Of a stretch of 64,000 nt of DNA, positions 32,531-45,686 are shown one piece after another. Source of the DNA: Isoetes taiwanensis (taxonomy: Eukaryota; Streptophyta; Lycopodiopsida; Isoetales; Isoetaceae); the NCBI GenBank assembly GCA_021234155.1, contig JAJEKV010000041.1, forward strand, positions 7,946,917-8,010,916, given 5' to 3'. Both the position numbers and the translations under genes were made by a program. A model generated the notes under the pieces. It saw nothing but the letters and a program-made list of their open reading frames with translations. It was not told the origin of the DNA and did no database searches. Numbering within the stretch: position 1 is the first letter of the stretch; each line of letters begins with the position of its first letter.

Positions 32531-34866
32531 TGTTGCCCTGCTATGGCAACATGGCAAAGTGCCATCAAGTCTTATTCATGTTGGGGAAAAAGAAGATACT
32601 ATGTTGAAGAACCAAGTGAAGACATTGAACTGGAATCAAGGTCACACATTGAGAGGATCTAAGCATCACGGAAGTTTGGAAGACCCCTATGAAGTTGGCA
32701 AGCTATTAAAATGGTATCTTTTCTCCTTCATGTTGTCATATCTATTCCCCTACCTCACACTCCACATTTCCAACATTCCATTACCCCATACCACCATACA
32801 TCTCACACATAGCCTTTTGTTCCATAGTTGACCTACCACTACCTAAGGCACATTTTCAAAGTTGTTACACCAAAAGGATTGCCTAAGCATCAAGTTCTAC
32901 ATCATCTTTTGTCATCATGTCATTCCATTATCACACACTCCACACCATGTGGCTAAAAAGGGGAGCATTTTATGCTAGCCAAAATACAAAAAGGGAAAGG
33001 AAAAGCTAAAACACGAGTTTGCCTAGTCACCACCTCCAAGTGACATGGCATGATGACTAGATACATATCTCATCACTTACAAAGCCACATTGGTCCACTC
33101 ATCATTTGCTACCTCCATAGGTCATTCACCAAGTTGCCACCTAAGCAACAAGTGTCCACATCACCACATCACTCCATACCATGACATCACTTAACACCAT
33201 TACATCATTCCACATCATCACATCAACTTGCATCATCAAATGATGACTAGGCAAATGTTGACCAAACCCAAAAAGTTGGTCAACCATAAGATTGAAATGA
33301 TTGACAAATGTGCCTATTAGCCTTGTTCTTCCTCCTTGCCACCTCACCAAATCCCATATCTAATGCCTACTCACCCCATTCATTTTTTTCTACAAAAACA
33401 AAGTATTGCATTTGAAAATTTGATAATACCACCTGATAGCCCTCATGAAGCCATGCCAGCTGGCACAAAAAATTTTGAAAAAAGAGTGTGTATTGATCTT
33501 CTAAGTGGCTTTCTTGGGAAACGTGCTTCATTTGAAAAAAATGGCAAAACCTACCTACATCTACCCCCATCTATCTACCCTCTCATCCTCACGCCAAGTG
33601 GCGTCCCCCTGGCATGCCAAGTGAAACACGAGCGAGCTTGGCGTGGGAGGAGACCACGTAATCAAGAGAGAGGAAAATAGCTCTCTATTTATACCTTAGC
33701 CTCTTTTTTGATTTACTTTTGTGGGATAATTGCTCTCAAGAAACTCCGAACCCTAAAAATGTGACTTGCCAAGAACTTGTTTTTTGTCGATTGAACTGAG
33801 TAATCATTACATTGGCTAACCATTCATGTCCTGTTGCACCCAAAGAAATGTCTAAACCAACCAAAAACATGGCCAAGATCCCGAATTTGCCAAGATCCGG
33901 CGGAAGCGAGTTTTCAAAAGGGGATTCATTCGACAGAGAAAAGTGTGGGCTTTTGCGCGATTTACAGACGAAGTACCTGAAGTGTGAAGTCGGAATTGAT
34001 GCTGAGAGTTCCTCCTGCCTTAAGAAATCTATCCTGAGGCACATTATGATCGATTTGTATCCAAAAAATTCATGATTTGTGTGTTTTAGAGATGTCTTGT
34101 TGACTGATCATCTTGATCATTAGCATGATATCGAATGTGATGACTTTGATTCGAGTTTAATGAAAATCTGACCTTGGAAGGTATCATTTGATGCATTTGT
34201 ATTTGAGTTGACTCTAGTAAATAAAAGAAAAACAAACATACTTCTACATTGGTTTGCATGCAAAGCTCCAGCTGCATTAGTGCAATCATTTAGGTAAGGA
34301 AAAGCAAAAAAAAAAAATAGAGAGGAGAAAGATCAATCCATTGATATTTTAAAGTCTGCCTCATTTTTCATGGATAATCAGGTGCTCAGACATGCTTCTT
34401 TAATTACAGACTGAGTTTTTGACCCTGGAAATAGCATGCCCTTATTGTGCAGGGCTCATATTCACTGTTCGAATTTGGTTGGATCAAAAATCTAGTGCCA
34501 TTTTCATTTGGCAAAATTTAGTGCACTGTCCAGTCCATTGACCAATTTCTGACTTAGTCAAGAATCATTATTTCTCGCCAACCGTGAGGACTCTTTGCAT
34601 AGACTTTCTACAACACCTTCTTCAGATATTACTGTGGTATGCTATGCTAGTTTGGATCCAAAATGTCGAGTACATTGATCTCAGTGCCTGTTAGAATAAG
34701 ACTAGTTTTTTTGGCTTTTGGGAAACTAGTGAAATCTTGTTTTCTGAAAGTTTAAGAACAGATATCTCAGCACAGAGTGATCACCTCAAGTGATCTGGAG
34801 GTCCTAGACCAAAATTAGAGCTTCTTTGACCTGAGGTTGGTGGCTTAGCCAGGTTTGCCATCAACA
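32531..34866 (+). repeat. 3' LTR of the 11-kb gypsy element (2,336 bp)
   Basis: Same TGTTGCCC start and CATCAACA end as the 5' LTR, collinear throughout, with the TATTTATA box at 33686-33693. It is followed by CAAAT, the right target duplication. Confidence 0.93.
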
Positions 34867-37368
34867 CAAATCCAATTACTATTAGTTCATTGTAAGTGCA
34901 CTTAAGAATGTAGGCATGTGCCAAAACCCGGTTTATATAAAGTTTCTAAAAAGAACTGATCCAAGTAGTCACATCAGTAATGAACGTTGTAGTAAAACAC
35001 ATCACTTTGTATTTCATGTAACCCTTGAAGCCTCAAGAACATTACATTGAACTTTTGGCACTACATGATATGATGCCTCTTATTTCTCTATAGGTAGACA
35101 ATAGATTTTATTGAACATGGTCTTGAGTATGTCTTGCACATGTAGTTTCTATGCTACTTTATGTTGGTTTATGTCGTACTAATTATGTTGATATGATGAA
35201 ATGACATAAAATATTAGAGATATTGGACAAACATACAATTAGGGATTTCCCAGTTGTAGTTAAGAACCTAAAAGAATGATATTACATCAATTCCAATGGG
35301 AAAATTTAGAAAGCTACACATGTTGGGCAGTTAGTTCCTTTGAGTATGAAGCACACGTCTTTAGGTAAAACACATAGCAAGAAAACACAGAATCATGACC
35401 AACATTGAAGACCATTGGCCTTTCAATCCACTAACTCCTAAATAGTTTTGATTGTTGTGTGTTACTAAATAACAACTTAAAGCTTGCAACTCAAATGTTT
35501 TGAATTTTATACTTTTACTTTTATCATTGGCATATCATCATTAACCAAGGTGCTTGTTGCCAAAAGAATTCCTACTTTTCGACACCCTTAAAGACCATGG
35601 AAGACGAAAAAATATGCATGTCCATTGGTAGAGATTTACACGCATGTACCAAGAGGCTTGTATTTTTCATTTTCTGAAATACAATCTTAGCTGGAACATA
35701 AGTAGAATTAGAGAGAGAGCTTCCAACTAAGTTTTTGCTTCAAAACCTGCAACATGCTCTTTTTGTTTGTAATATTAGCGTCTTTAAGAGGTCCAATTTT
35801 GCAAAAGAATGTACAACCTCTGCCAATTTGGCTACTTAGAGACATACAAAGGTGGGTCCATACCAGTTCTTCCTTCGCCTCAATGAAAATATCTGCAAAA
35901 AACATAAAAGCATGGATAGTACTTAACAATATTTGCCAGGCTCATGCTGTATTCTGGCATGCAACTTCCTAGTAGGGCCTATTGTTTTTGTGTTACGCCT
36001 CTATTGAAGATATTCACATACTTGAAAGGTTTGCATCCAAAACTAAATTATTCTTCTGATGAACCTAAATAACAAAGGATACAGATCTCCTTTGTAAATG
36101 TTGCATTTGCACAACAAACATTGTGAAAAAACTAAATATCGTTACCCTAGGGCCTTTGCATACACCCTGTTTTGGGATGAGATTCTATACACAGTACAAT
36201 GAGGCCATTTGCATAAACCCAGTTATAGGATGAGATTCTATACATGGTACAACTGAGGCCATTTGAACACAGGTATTTGAGGCAAATGTTTTATGTGCCC
36301 AAAATGAAAAGAACCTCTCTTACACGTGCCATTTGTTTGCGGACAGAAATGCATATTAGAAAAACTAACCTGCAATATACATTTCATCCAGCATTGTGGA
36401 TGCAGCTTTTTTCTTCTATGATGAATTGAGGCCAAGAAATTGCATAAGGCCTATGCCTTCAGCATTGTCAAAATTCATAGCTGGCCATGCCTAAAAAGGT
36501 AACTTGGATTTGGTGAAAGACATGTGAACAGATGGGAAATATCTGGGGAAGTTGTGAATCTATTCTATTCTATTTGTGGTATTTGGGTGCACAAATTGCT
36601 CGCACATTTCCAAGACACACAATATCAGACATGTACGAACTGGCTAATATCTTTTCTGCAACGTAGCTTAGAGCTCGCTGTAACATAGAGCAAAAAATAA
36701 AGATGGAGGCATAGCTGGCCATAAGGTTTTAAAAAACATATACATAAAAGGAATTTAAAGAATGCATTGTATAAAATTGAAATTCGAAAATAAATAAAGC
36801 GAGCTTTTCAACTGCAATTGAAGACAACGCAAGACACAAATTAGTTAACATAATTTTCATATGACTACTACCTGAGGATGTTCTATGGAATGGGCAGAGA
36901 AAAGTCTTGTTCAATATGCAAAACCATCTTCAGTAAGCATGCTCTCAGTATGCTAAAGCATCTCCATGTAATATGCAAAAGCAAGCAAATAATGGCCAAT
37001 CAATAGTGCAATCCTTTAAGCTCCTTCAAGCAAGCATGTCTCCAGAAATTTCATTCACTGTATTTCTTATTTTACATAGATGCAACCGAGAAAAGATCAT
37101 TGGGGAAATAAACTAAGAGTCTTAGAAAATTCGTTGCCTTCTGCAAAAGGCTTTGAAGATTTTTTGTCTATCCACTCCGATATACAAACATCGACCCCTG
37201 CACATGCATATATCAGTACTATAGCTCTTTACCATAGGCAACGTGCCCAAGGCTGCCCAAAAATTTGCAATCTCATTTTAGAGAGCAAAGCCCATTGTTA
37301 CTCTCAGCCTCTAAGTCTCTATACTGTTACATTGTTGAGGAAGTAATCATTATTGAAGAAGTCATGAC

Positions 37369-37484
37369 AAATTATTTAAGAAGCTCTAATCCATGCAAAT
37401 ATTTTTACAATACTTGCCTCAGAGACAAATTATTTAAGAAGCTCTAATCCATGCAAATATTTTTACAATACTTGCCTCAGAGAC
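37369..37484. repeat. 58-bp tandem duplication
   Basis: Two identical-looking units with 'AAGCTCTAATCCATGCAAAT' at 37381 and 37439; constant 58-bp offset. Confidence 0.95.
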
Positions 37485-37910
37485 AAACGCTTCAATCATC
37501 CCTTGTAGTAAATCTAGAAATAGCCATCTTTAAAGATCTGCTTAAGAAGTACCAATAATTTCAACCAGAAATTTGTATATCAATTCACAATTTTCAAACC
37601 AAATCAGAGATGGAATGTAAACATAACATCAAGGGGACTCACCTATTACTTAGCCAACCTCATTTGTGAAAAATCTTCCATCACAGACATCCTATATAAA
37701 CATCTGGACAGGCCTGTATTACCTGCTAGAAAAGGCAAAGCACATGAGCTAAACATCGAATCTTTGCAATTGTACTATGGGCCAAACCTATAAACCATCT
37801 GTGAAAGCTATATCTGAAAGCTATATCTAACCTGGTATACAGTTTCAATATGAAGGCATCCGACCATTGAATGTCAACAGCTCCTTACGTTTTGAATGTA
37901 TTCGGAACCA

Positions 37911-38131
37911 TCGACGTATATAGGCATGGCCACAGTAGTAAGGCTGAAAATCCTTATCAATTTAACTTCTTCCTTCAATTGATTTATATAAATCCACCCG
38001 TGCAATACCCAAATGGGTACATCGACGTATATAGGCATGGCCACAGTAGTAAGGCTAAAACTCCTTAGCAATTTAACTTCTTCCTTCAATTAGATTTATA
38101 TAAATCCACCTGTGCAATACCCAAATGGGTA
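37911..38131. repeat. 111-bp tandem duplication
   Basis: 'TCGACGTATATAGGCATGGC' starts at 37911 and 38022. The units differ at only a few positions. Confidence 0.95.
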
Positions 38132-39033
38132 CAAAATGCAGTCAAGCATTAAAAAATGCATTTACATATATCAAGCACTTCCATTACATGTACCAAACCT
38201 CTATTAATGCACATCAATAGGAAACAACAAAAATATTCTCTTCGGCATCAGTCTGTGTTGCAAGTTATGACTGCAAGTTAAACATCCAATACTTTCAAGA
38301 CAAAAATTCCACTGCTGCTTGGTTTAATTTAAGAGGTATAAACAATTTTCCTAGTTGCCATGTCGTCTACGGAAAGCATGGCTAAAACAATCAGACTATC
38401 TGTTCCCAAATGGTTCCAGGCATGTCTACCATTATGGACTTATGTTAAGACAATCTTGGCATGCCCAGGATACAACAAAAGTGAAATCAGAAAAGACGGT
38501 TAATCCCTCAGAGAAAATAAACGCCCTAAATGCTCTCATCAAATCTGCTAACCTCTTGATGCACCGATCCTTGCACAATTTCCTGCTTTTAGAAAGGAAG
38601 CCAGCTCCTGGTGATGTTAAGGCATCAACCTCGAAGAAGATATGTTTGAAAGAAGGACTGAACCGATACAAAAATAGGTCTCATTTAAGAGACCAATCGA
38701 AGGCTCCAGAAGGTCGGAAATGGAAGAAAGGTAAACAAAAAATGGCATCCCAACAATCGTGGCATGCATTCCTCTTGCCATCTGCTTTCGGATAAGAGAG
38801 GAAAGGATCCATATACGAAATAAATCTCCTTGATTTTTCCTGTTTTTGGTAATCGGGAATCTATTCCGGCGCCCAAAACTCCATGAAACCTTAGAAAAAT
38901 AGCTTAAAAAAAATTCCAAAAAGGTTTATCACCAAACCGGAAAAACCCAAATTAAAAGAGTTGATTATTCATTACATGTGGACTACCGGGTTGAAAGGCA
39001 GCAAGGGGGTTTGAAAAAAGCGACGAAGACTTA

Positions 39034-40035
39034 ACACTAGAGTTGTCCCTTGATGAACCCAAATGGGTTCATTCGTATACATTTTTGAAATTCTATTATA
39101 GCTCCAAGATAAAGAATTTGTCTACATACTCACAATATGTTGTCCTCCATGAGTGTACATATAAGGAAAAATTTATGAAAAATATAGAAAGCTTCTATTA
39201 CCAAACATAATGTGGAGCCGAATGCAAAGGGGTCAAGTTTATTCTCAAAGTCTCTAACATTTCTCACATTATTTTGCAAAAATGATTTTTCCTAGGAATT
39301 CTAATTCTTCCATCTTGTAAATCATGATATGAGAAATCTATCACAAGAAGAATTAGAAAAATCTATAGTAGAATTTTCGAGAAACAATTCCTTAAATTTT
39401 GAAGTTCAGAAGTTCTTTATGGACCCAGTTAGGTCCCCCGAGGGTCAAAATTTTGAAAATTCATAGTACTACTCCACTTTTTGAAAACATGAAATCCATT
39501 TAGCAAGACATGTAGTACTTAATATCTATTTCCATTGAAAAATAATAGTACTTTCACATTCTTATTCTATTTCAAATATCATGGATATGAAATGGTTCCT
39601 GGATGTCTGTTTTCCAGAAATTTCTTAGGGACCCGACTGGGTCTCTCAAGGATTGAAATTATGATTTGCTCATTCATATATCAAATTTTTATGAAATCAC
39701 ATGAAATTTGAAAAATGAGTAGCATTTGTAGGCTACATTTATAGAAAATTAATATTATCTTGAAATTTCTATTCCATGTTGAGTGTCACGAGATTATATC
39801 ATATCATCAAAACCATTGAATTGAGTGTATTTCAAGGTGCAATTGTGCCAAACTTGTGAAGAATTTTATTTTGCCATTGAATATGGTGGTACAACTTCGA
39901 CTTAATCTTACAATTCAGGTGTTCATATTTAAAATCTCATAAGCATCATGAAGAGTAGTCCCTAATATGGAGAAGGGGTTGAGGGACCCATACGGGTTGA
40001 TGAACCCAAACAGGTCCCTAAGACAACTCTAGTGT
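39034..40035. mobile_element. 1,002-bp terminal-inverted-repeat element (non-autonomous)
   Basis: The ends are ACACTAGAGTTGTC and GACAACTCTAGTGT, a perfect 14-bp inverted pair, flanked by TTA at 39031-39033 and 40036-40038. With one extra T in the right end the flanks could instead be TTAA on both sides. Inside are AT-rich sequence and four evenly scattered imperfect palindromes of type GGGACCC-N-GGGTC (about 39056, 39421, 39628 and 39985). No transposase is encoded. A TTA duplication fits PIF/Harbinger-like elements, TTAA would fit piggyBac-like elements, and the CACTA near the tip recalls CACTA elements; I cannot choose. Confidence 0.8.
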
Positions 40036-40038
40036 TTA

Positions 40039-40957
40039 ATACAGACCTTAGAGATAAAAGGATTTCAATTTCTAGGATAACATGGAGAACAATAATTTTA
40101 CAAGGAACCTAAGAGTAGGAGTCGTTGTAGAAGGGTGCCCTGATTGGTACTAACATTTGAGATTATTGTTTTGATTTTCCTGAGATGTGTAGGTTATTCT
40201 TTAAATTTAGTGACCCTAAGACACTAAGATAATGGTTGAAAGGAGTTTGCCCCAATCAAATTTAGGCATCCTTGAAGGTGTTGATGAAGAACTTGAAAAT
40301 AGGTTTGGCCATCGCAAGTTGACAAGCATGTGATGCAGATATATAATTACTGCAATATAGGCGGTGAAGGGTGGTACAAACTGATACTAAGGTTTATGCT
40401 CTCGATAGATTCGAGTGAGGTGTTGACATGTCTGGGGGAGTTTGAACTTAAGCAAGCACTATGTGTTACAGAGTATGTGTCATGACCTGGAAAAGGGTTT
40501 TTATTTTTTCTTTCGGGGCGAGCGCGCGGTCAAAACTGGCGTAAAAGGGTTTTTTGATGCTTAAAATCAGAAACTAAGGCCCCTTTTTCCCAAGTACACC
40601 GATTTGAGTTTTTGGCTCAAATGTTGATGCTAGGGGTCCGTCCAATGGATGTTAAGACTAATTAAAGTGTCTCGGATGCAATAGAATAAAAATCTCCTCA
40701 GTCTGAGTTTCCTAGAGAAAGTTATGGCCTCTGGAAGAAAGGGACCCGATTCTACCGAAACTCGACATAACCTCACCTTAAAATCTCAAAATTTTCTTTC
40801 TATCTAGCTCATTCCTCGTATACATAGGTCAAAAAGCATCCTACTTACAGATTTGGTGTAACTTTCCTACATTGGAGGTCCCCTGCTATCTAAACGGCCT
40901 AACGAGTTAGACATGGCCAATGCTATGATCTGGTCTACCAAGATCATGCTATACTAT
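40039..40957. other. Probable family A leader, minus orientation
   Basis: No gene. Immediately before the LTR at 40958, 'TGGTCTACCAAGATCATGCT' matches the position and much of the sequence of the leader and primer-binding site next to 5125, though the binding site is mutated. The upstream part is unassigned. Confidence 0.45.
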
Positions 40958-42320
40958 TGTGACGCTCCCCGAACCTATACGATGCTCCCATCGTATAAAT
41001 ATGGGAAATTCTCCTCCCCTGGCGACTCCATCACCACGGAAGGGCCCTCCGTCTGACTTGGACCGCTAGTGATGGGCAAGTGTCCGGATGAAGGACACGT
41101 TCATGCGTCCCATGCCTTCAATGGGAATCCTATACAGCGGAAGCGTACATACATGTTAGCACCCAGCAACAATACAAATAAATAATATGCCACTACGAAG
41201 GGTGTCCCATCCATCAACAACACGAATAACAACAGAATACCAACATAACATAGCTAGGGCCTCCGGATAATAACAGACGGAATAATGACAATGGCGTTGG
41301 CTGACATAGAACAATGGCTAGAGTAGTCCACTCCATCCGCCCCTCCTGTGCACACTTTGCAGATAGGCTGAATCATGTTATGACATGGTTATAGCCTTCC
41401 GGGAGACACAATCTCATGGATTCACCCTATGAGACTACTATGGGTTGCATCTCCCGGGTCCGATGAGGCAGGGAGGAAATGAATTCACTTCCAGAACATG
41501 ATGGTTCCATGGGTGGCTAGAGGATCGTGGTTCCTTCAGGCAACCACGCATCCATACCCGACTTTACCCCTCCAAAATCCATAGGTCGCCCCGGCGTGCC
41601 CATCGAGCCCAAGACGTCCCTTTAGATATGTATCTTGCGACCCAGGAGATGTCAGACCCATACCCGGCCCTACATGGTGACCAACTATAAGCCTAGCACA
41701 CTATAGAAATTTTGTAGTCAAACTAGGCAGGATTCCACCTCCGTTTCACCATCATGCTCTTATCTGGTGCTGAATCACAACATAGCATCCACAGCCTGGT
41801 GGGCTCTTGTGCACAGGCCTCATTTAATGGGATTTAAGGCTAACTAGGCGCATCTCTAGATCTAGATAGTCTTTAGGTCTCTACCCCACTTAATCCAATA
41901 CAACACAGGAGGAACATAAGGAAAAAACAGAATCAAATACAAACATCCATCATCATCATAAGTAGATCATAGAATAGAATCTAATCATCCATCTACTCAA
42001 ACAAGGGTCAAAAGAATACAAGCTATGCTAAAACTAACCGGTGTCATAGCTACCTCTCTGGTTCTCCATTCTTCTGGCTGGAACCAAGGTGAGCAGTAGC
42101 TCCTCCTTCACGAATTTCCCCCAAATCGATTTGGGGCAAATTGAGCCCCAATTTGGGTGTTCCAAATTAGCAAGCCTGCCTTGCCCCAAATGGCAACTCC
42201 AGGTTGGTTTTTATTAACTAATTTAATATTTTAACCCCTTTTAATATTAGGTTAAGCCCTAAATTCGAATTAGGGTTTAGGGTTAGGTTTCCACCTTAAT
42301 AATTACGCATGCATTAGATT
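40958..42320 (-). mobile_element. Family A LTR, divergent subfamily, minus orientation
   Basis: It begins TGTGACGCTCCCCGAACC and is highly similar to 17659-18560 but keeps more of the outer part, including a stretch with 'TTAGGGTTTAGGGTTAGG' also hinted at in the 5125-6627 copy. The outer terminus is lost where a copia relic begins near 42,330. Confidence 0.65.
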
Positions 42321-42334
42321 AGAGAATGGTCTAA

Positions 42335-42560
42335 ATTTGAGGATGCTATTTTCCTGTCATTCAAAATCTTTGAGCCAAAGCATTCTTGCATTATGTTACA
42401 ACTGTTGCTTGCAAGAATAAGATCATCCACATACAATACAAGAAGAATAGTTAAAGATGTCAAAATCAAAATTGTTCACAATAAATCTCACATTTCTTCT
42501 TACTACAACCTTCTTGGTAGAAGGAATATACAACGATACCAATTTATCTCCCCTGAATAT
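42335..42560 (-). pseudogene. Ty1/copia reverse transcriptase relic
   Basis: The minus strand encodes LLVLYVDDLILASNS (YVDD codons at 42422-42433) preceded, in a shifted frame, by RFIVNNFDFDIF. This is the catalytic centre of a copia RT. Only some 200 bases are recognisable. Confidence 0.7.
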
Positions 42561-42661
42561 CCCATTAACATGTAGGGCACCACCTTATTATAGAGTTTAT
42601 CATTTTTTTAGAGCAGATGCATTACCCTCAAACACTTTCATGTCCTCAATCTCAGACACAA

Positions 42662-43031
42662 ACCATTACAACCTATATGTTTAATTTAATCCTCCTTGGA
42701 ACCCCTTTCGTTTGGGTGCATATCCATATGAGGGATCGGGCATCGAGAGTTGTTGGATGGGCATATTTTCAAATTATACCTCATTTTAAGCCATCGATAA
42801 GGATCTTAGTGTGGGGGTATTTTCCCCTACAAGTTAATATGGCAGATTGACGTAATACTACAAGGTTTAAATGGAATATACTCATTGGTATCAATTCTAT
42901 ACACATCTTATACAGTTAAAGCCCCCTCACCCCCCTTTCCCCCCCAAATCCCCGCATATAAATATGCACCCAAACAAAAGGGGTTTAAAGAGGGATTTAA
43001 TTAAATGTATAACATGTAATGGTATGTTATC
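42662..43031. mobile_element. Foldback MITE, about 370 bp
   Basis: Long imperfect inverted ends of about 80 bp. Left: ACCATTACA, TTTAATTTAATCC, AACCCCTTTCGTTTGGGTGC. Right: the reverse complement in the same order ending TGTAATGGT. The centre is short and noncoding. A clear target duplication is not visible, so the superfamily is unknown. Confidence 0.75.
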
Positions 43032-43059
43032 GAAGATGTTGTTTTGGTTTGAAAAAAAA

Positions 43060-45686
43060 AATCAAGAAACATTGTCGAGTTCATGAATAACATATAAACC
43101 ATCAAATATAGCAAAAAATTTATAACACACCAAAACAAAAAGTTTTAATTTCAGTTTCTGATATAAAATGTGGCCACGATAACATCATTTCTTTAATATC
43201 TCCATAAAAGCTTACTGCACTACCAAAGAGCCCAATATCATCTGAATCTGACCTCAGTAGCTCAGAAACAATTATGAGCACAGAAACAATTGACATCCTC
43301 TCTCTAGTGCTTCTCTTCTTTATCTATTTTTAGTGACTTAGATATAACATACAATGGTTTGGTAAAAAAGAACCTCTCATAATAAAAATCTTTATTTTGA
43401 TTAAAACCTTTTTTACCCAACCAAAAATTTGTAAAAAGCATTTGCAAACATAATGGTTTGTGTTCAAGAAATTTTTAGCACCTTTGGGGCCTTAGTGGGA
43501 ATCTTTTATATAGTATTGGTTTCTTTGTTATTGGATCATTTTGTGAAAAGATAATGTCCAACTCCCAAATATGCGATCTACAATTGCTCTCTAGAAAATG
43601 AAAAAAAAAAAAAAAGAATTTGCATATGACATAAATAGAGCTTATAGTTGGAAAGCAAAATATAAGCTTCATTTTGGCCCTTGAAGCAACAATTCTAAGT
43701 GGTTCTGGAGTTCAATACTTATCTTCTAAATGGTACGTTGTGAAATGCTCCAGTTCTATAGATTCTACTATGCTTAAGAGGTTCAATACTTACCTTCTAA
43801 ATGATCTGTTGCGAAACCCTCCAGTTCCATTAATTCTACCGTCCTTAAGAGTAGTGTCGACATTTTGAATGCTCCTCTTTCAAGAAAAGGCAATCATATC
43901 CAAACTTGGATCCTTCTAATATGAAAATGAATTACATGATCCTGCACTATTGTTACAACAAACTTGTTGCTTTATTTTTTTTATTCCTCCTCAGCGTGCT
44001 TGCAAGAAGCCTTGCAAAGAAGTCAATAGCTATATAATAAGTTGCTCCCTTAACATAAGTGAACCCGTAATATTGCTCCAGTTCTGGAACATGACGCTCC
44101 ATTGCACTGCCAAGGTCAAGCCCACCCAATGCATTTGCAGTTTCCGGAGCCTTGTTTTCCATGTTTGCCACATTTCTAGTTCAATTGCTACTGCCTCAAG
44201 AGCAGCACTCTTCTAAAAGTTTTCTAATGGGTTTTAGTGCATCTAAACCAACATTATCAGTCTAGATATTTGCTGGGGCGCTCCATCACCCATACTTAGT
44301 ATTTGCTCATTGGATTCATTATTGTAATATCTGATACCATCTTGGTGGTTAGCTGCTCCATCTCCTTTCCATACTAATATTACTAGTAGAGAAATTAAAG
44401 TCATGACATGGCTAAATATCAGTAACCTCTAGCTCTGCCTGACATTGAAAACCTGCATAGCAAAAAGGTCATCTTTTAATGCAAAGTGGAAAAGACAATA
44501 TGTTGATGCAAGTGAGACATGTATACATGTACCATCTGGTGGTGACAGTGACTATCAATGTTGTTTCTGCCTTCTGAAGTTCTAAGGCAGCTAGCGTGAA
44601 TAGTATACTGCATGATAATGATATAATTAGTTTTGTAGCACATGGTAACATGACTATGAAGAACTATTGCATACGAACTTAACACATTAAGAAAATAAAT
44701 AAGCCGTTATATCGCTTGCATAAGAAGGGAAATAAAGGAAGCACCCTGCAACTTTAAGGATGCGACACCACAACAGCTTTCCATGCCTCCATTGAGTCTC
44801 GTGCAACTGCAGTTGCAACCCACTTTTCACGTTCAATTCAATGAGTGAAACTATAGGGTCTCGTCTAGAGATGCATTGAGCTCTGTGTTTTATGAATTTT
44901 GCTCATTAGAAAGTTCATATTCTATTCCCAGAATGTTGATAAAGAACTACAACCTATACTTTCGACAAACAAATACATGGATCTCAAGCTCCAATCTTGA
45001 AAATTTGGCCACTGTTGCTATAAAAGATTGAATCAGCACCTTGCCGAATCTGTTGGCCGAATCCGAGTGTAAATTTGTGTAGGCTATTTTTGCATGGGCA
45101 CTTGTCCTTTTTTTTATAGTTAAAAAGTAAAACATAGTGATTATCTATTTAAGAAGCTGTACTAACAGAAAATAGTAACTAAAAAAGAAACATAGATTGT
45201 GTCGCAAAGCTAATATATTGGCTTGTGATTGACATCAAAGTTGAAAGTAAACTATCTTAAGACAAAACCAAGGATTGCCCATGAAGTCCCATAAAGCAAT
45301 ACTACTGAAGTAGTTTCTCTAAAGTATCTTTAGAGAGGATCTTCTGGATCAAGATCAAATCAGGTGTTGGATCTTTTTCTAGTACCTTCACAATGACATA
45401 GAACATGTATTTACAAGGAGTGTGATGCCTTGCTTTGAAAGTGAAAATAGGTGCAAGCACGCTCCCTATTTATGCTAACAATATACGTGTTCTTCTTCCC
45501 TAAGACAAAGTCAACATGTTGTTTTGGCTGCACTACATTTATGAACATTTTAACATCTCCCATGCCTTTGCTCTTTTCAAGATTTAGTTCAATTTGCCTA
45601 CTCAATTTTGATCACCATCTCGATGCATTGATGTGCAGGGCTGCAGTTTGCTTCCTTCTCTTGAAAATATGCAGGGATAGGATCAT
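43060..45686. other. Unassigned stretch with a 71-bp tandem pair
   Basis: No gene recognised. A 71-bp tandem duplication starts at 43711 and 43782 (TTCAATACTTAYCTTCTAAA). A 72-codon minus-strand frame at 43953-44171 lacks any known domain. Confidence 0.5.

Larger units (their letters stand above)
23856..34866 (+). mobile_element. Structurally complete Ty3/gypsy (Tat-like) LTR retrotransposon, 11,011 bp
   Basis: Direct LTRs of about 2.34 kb (23856-26195 and 32531-34866) start TGTTG and end CAACA. Identical 5-bp target duplications flank the element: CAAAT at 23851-23855 and 34867-34871. The interior carries, in order, gag, zinc knuckle, protease, an archaeal-type RNase H, reverse transcriptase, canonical RNase H and integrase, all with stops or frameshifts, so it is not autonomous as read. 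A non-chromodomain integrase and a second RNase H point to the Tat branch of plant Ty3/gypsy elements. The bases after the 5' LTR (TTTTGGAGGTCC) are not an obvious primer-binding site, and no clear polypurine tract abuts the 3' LTR. Confidence 0.93.
34872..39030. other. Unassigned region with small tandem repeats
   Basis: About 4.2 kb without a gene I can name. It contains a 53-bp tandem pair near 36176-36281, a 58-bp pair at 37369-37484 and a 111-bp pair at 37911-38131. A 146-codon plus-strand frame at 38355-38795 and overlapping minus-strand frames have no recognised domain and mutually conflict; one might be an exon or untranslated region of an unknown gene, but sequence alone does not decide. 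Confidence 0.5.

Noticed and set aside
38355-38795. 146-codon plus-strand frame as a gene
   Set aside because: No domain, and overlapping minus-strand frames are equally open; not enough to call a gene.
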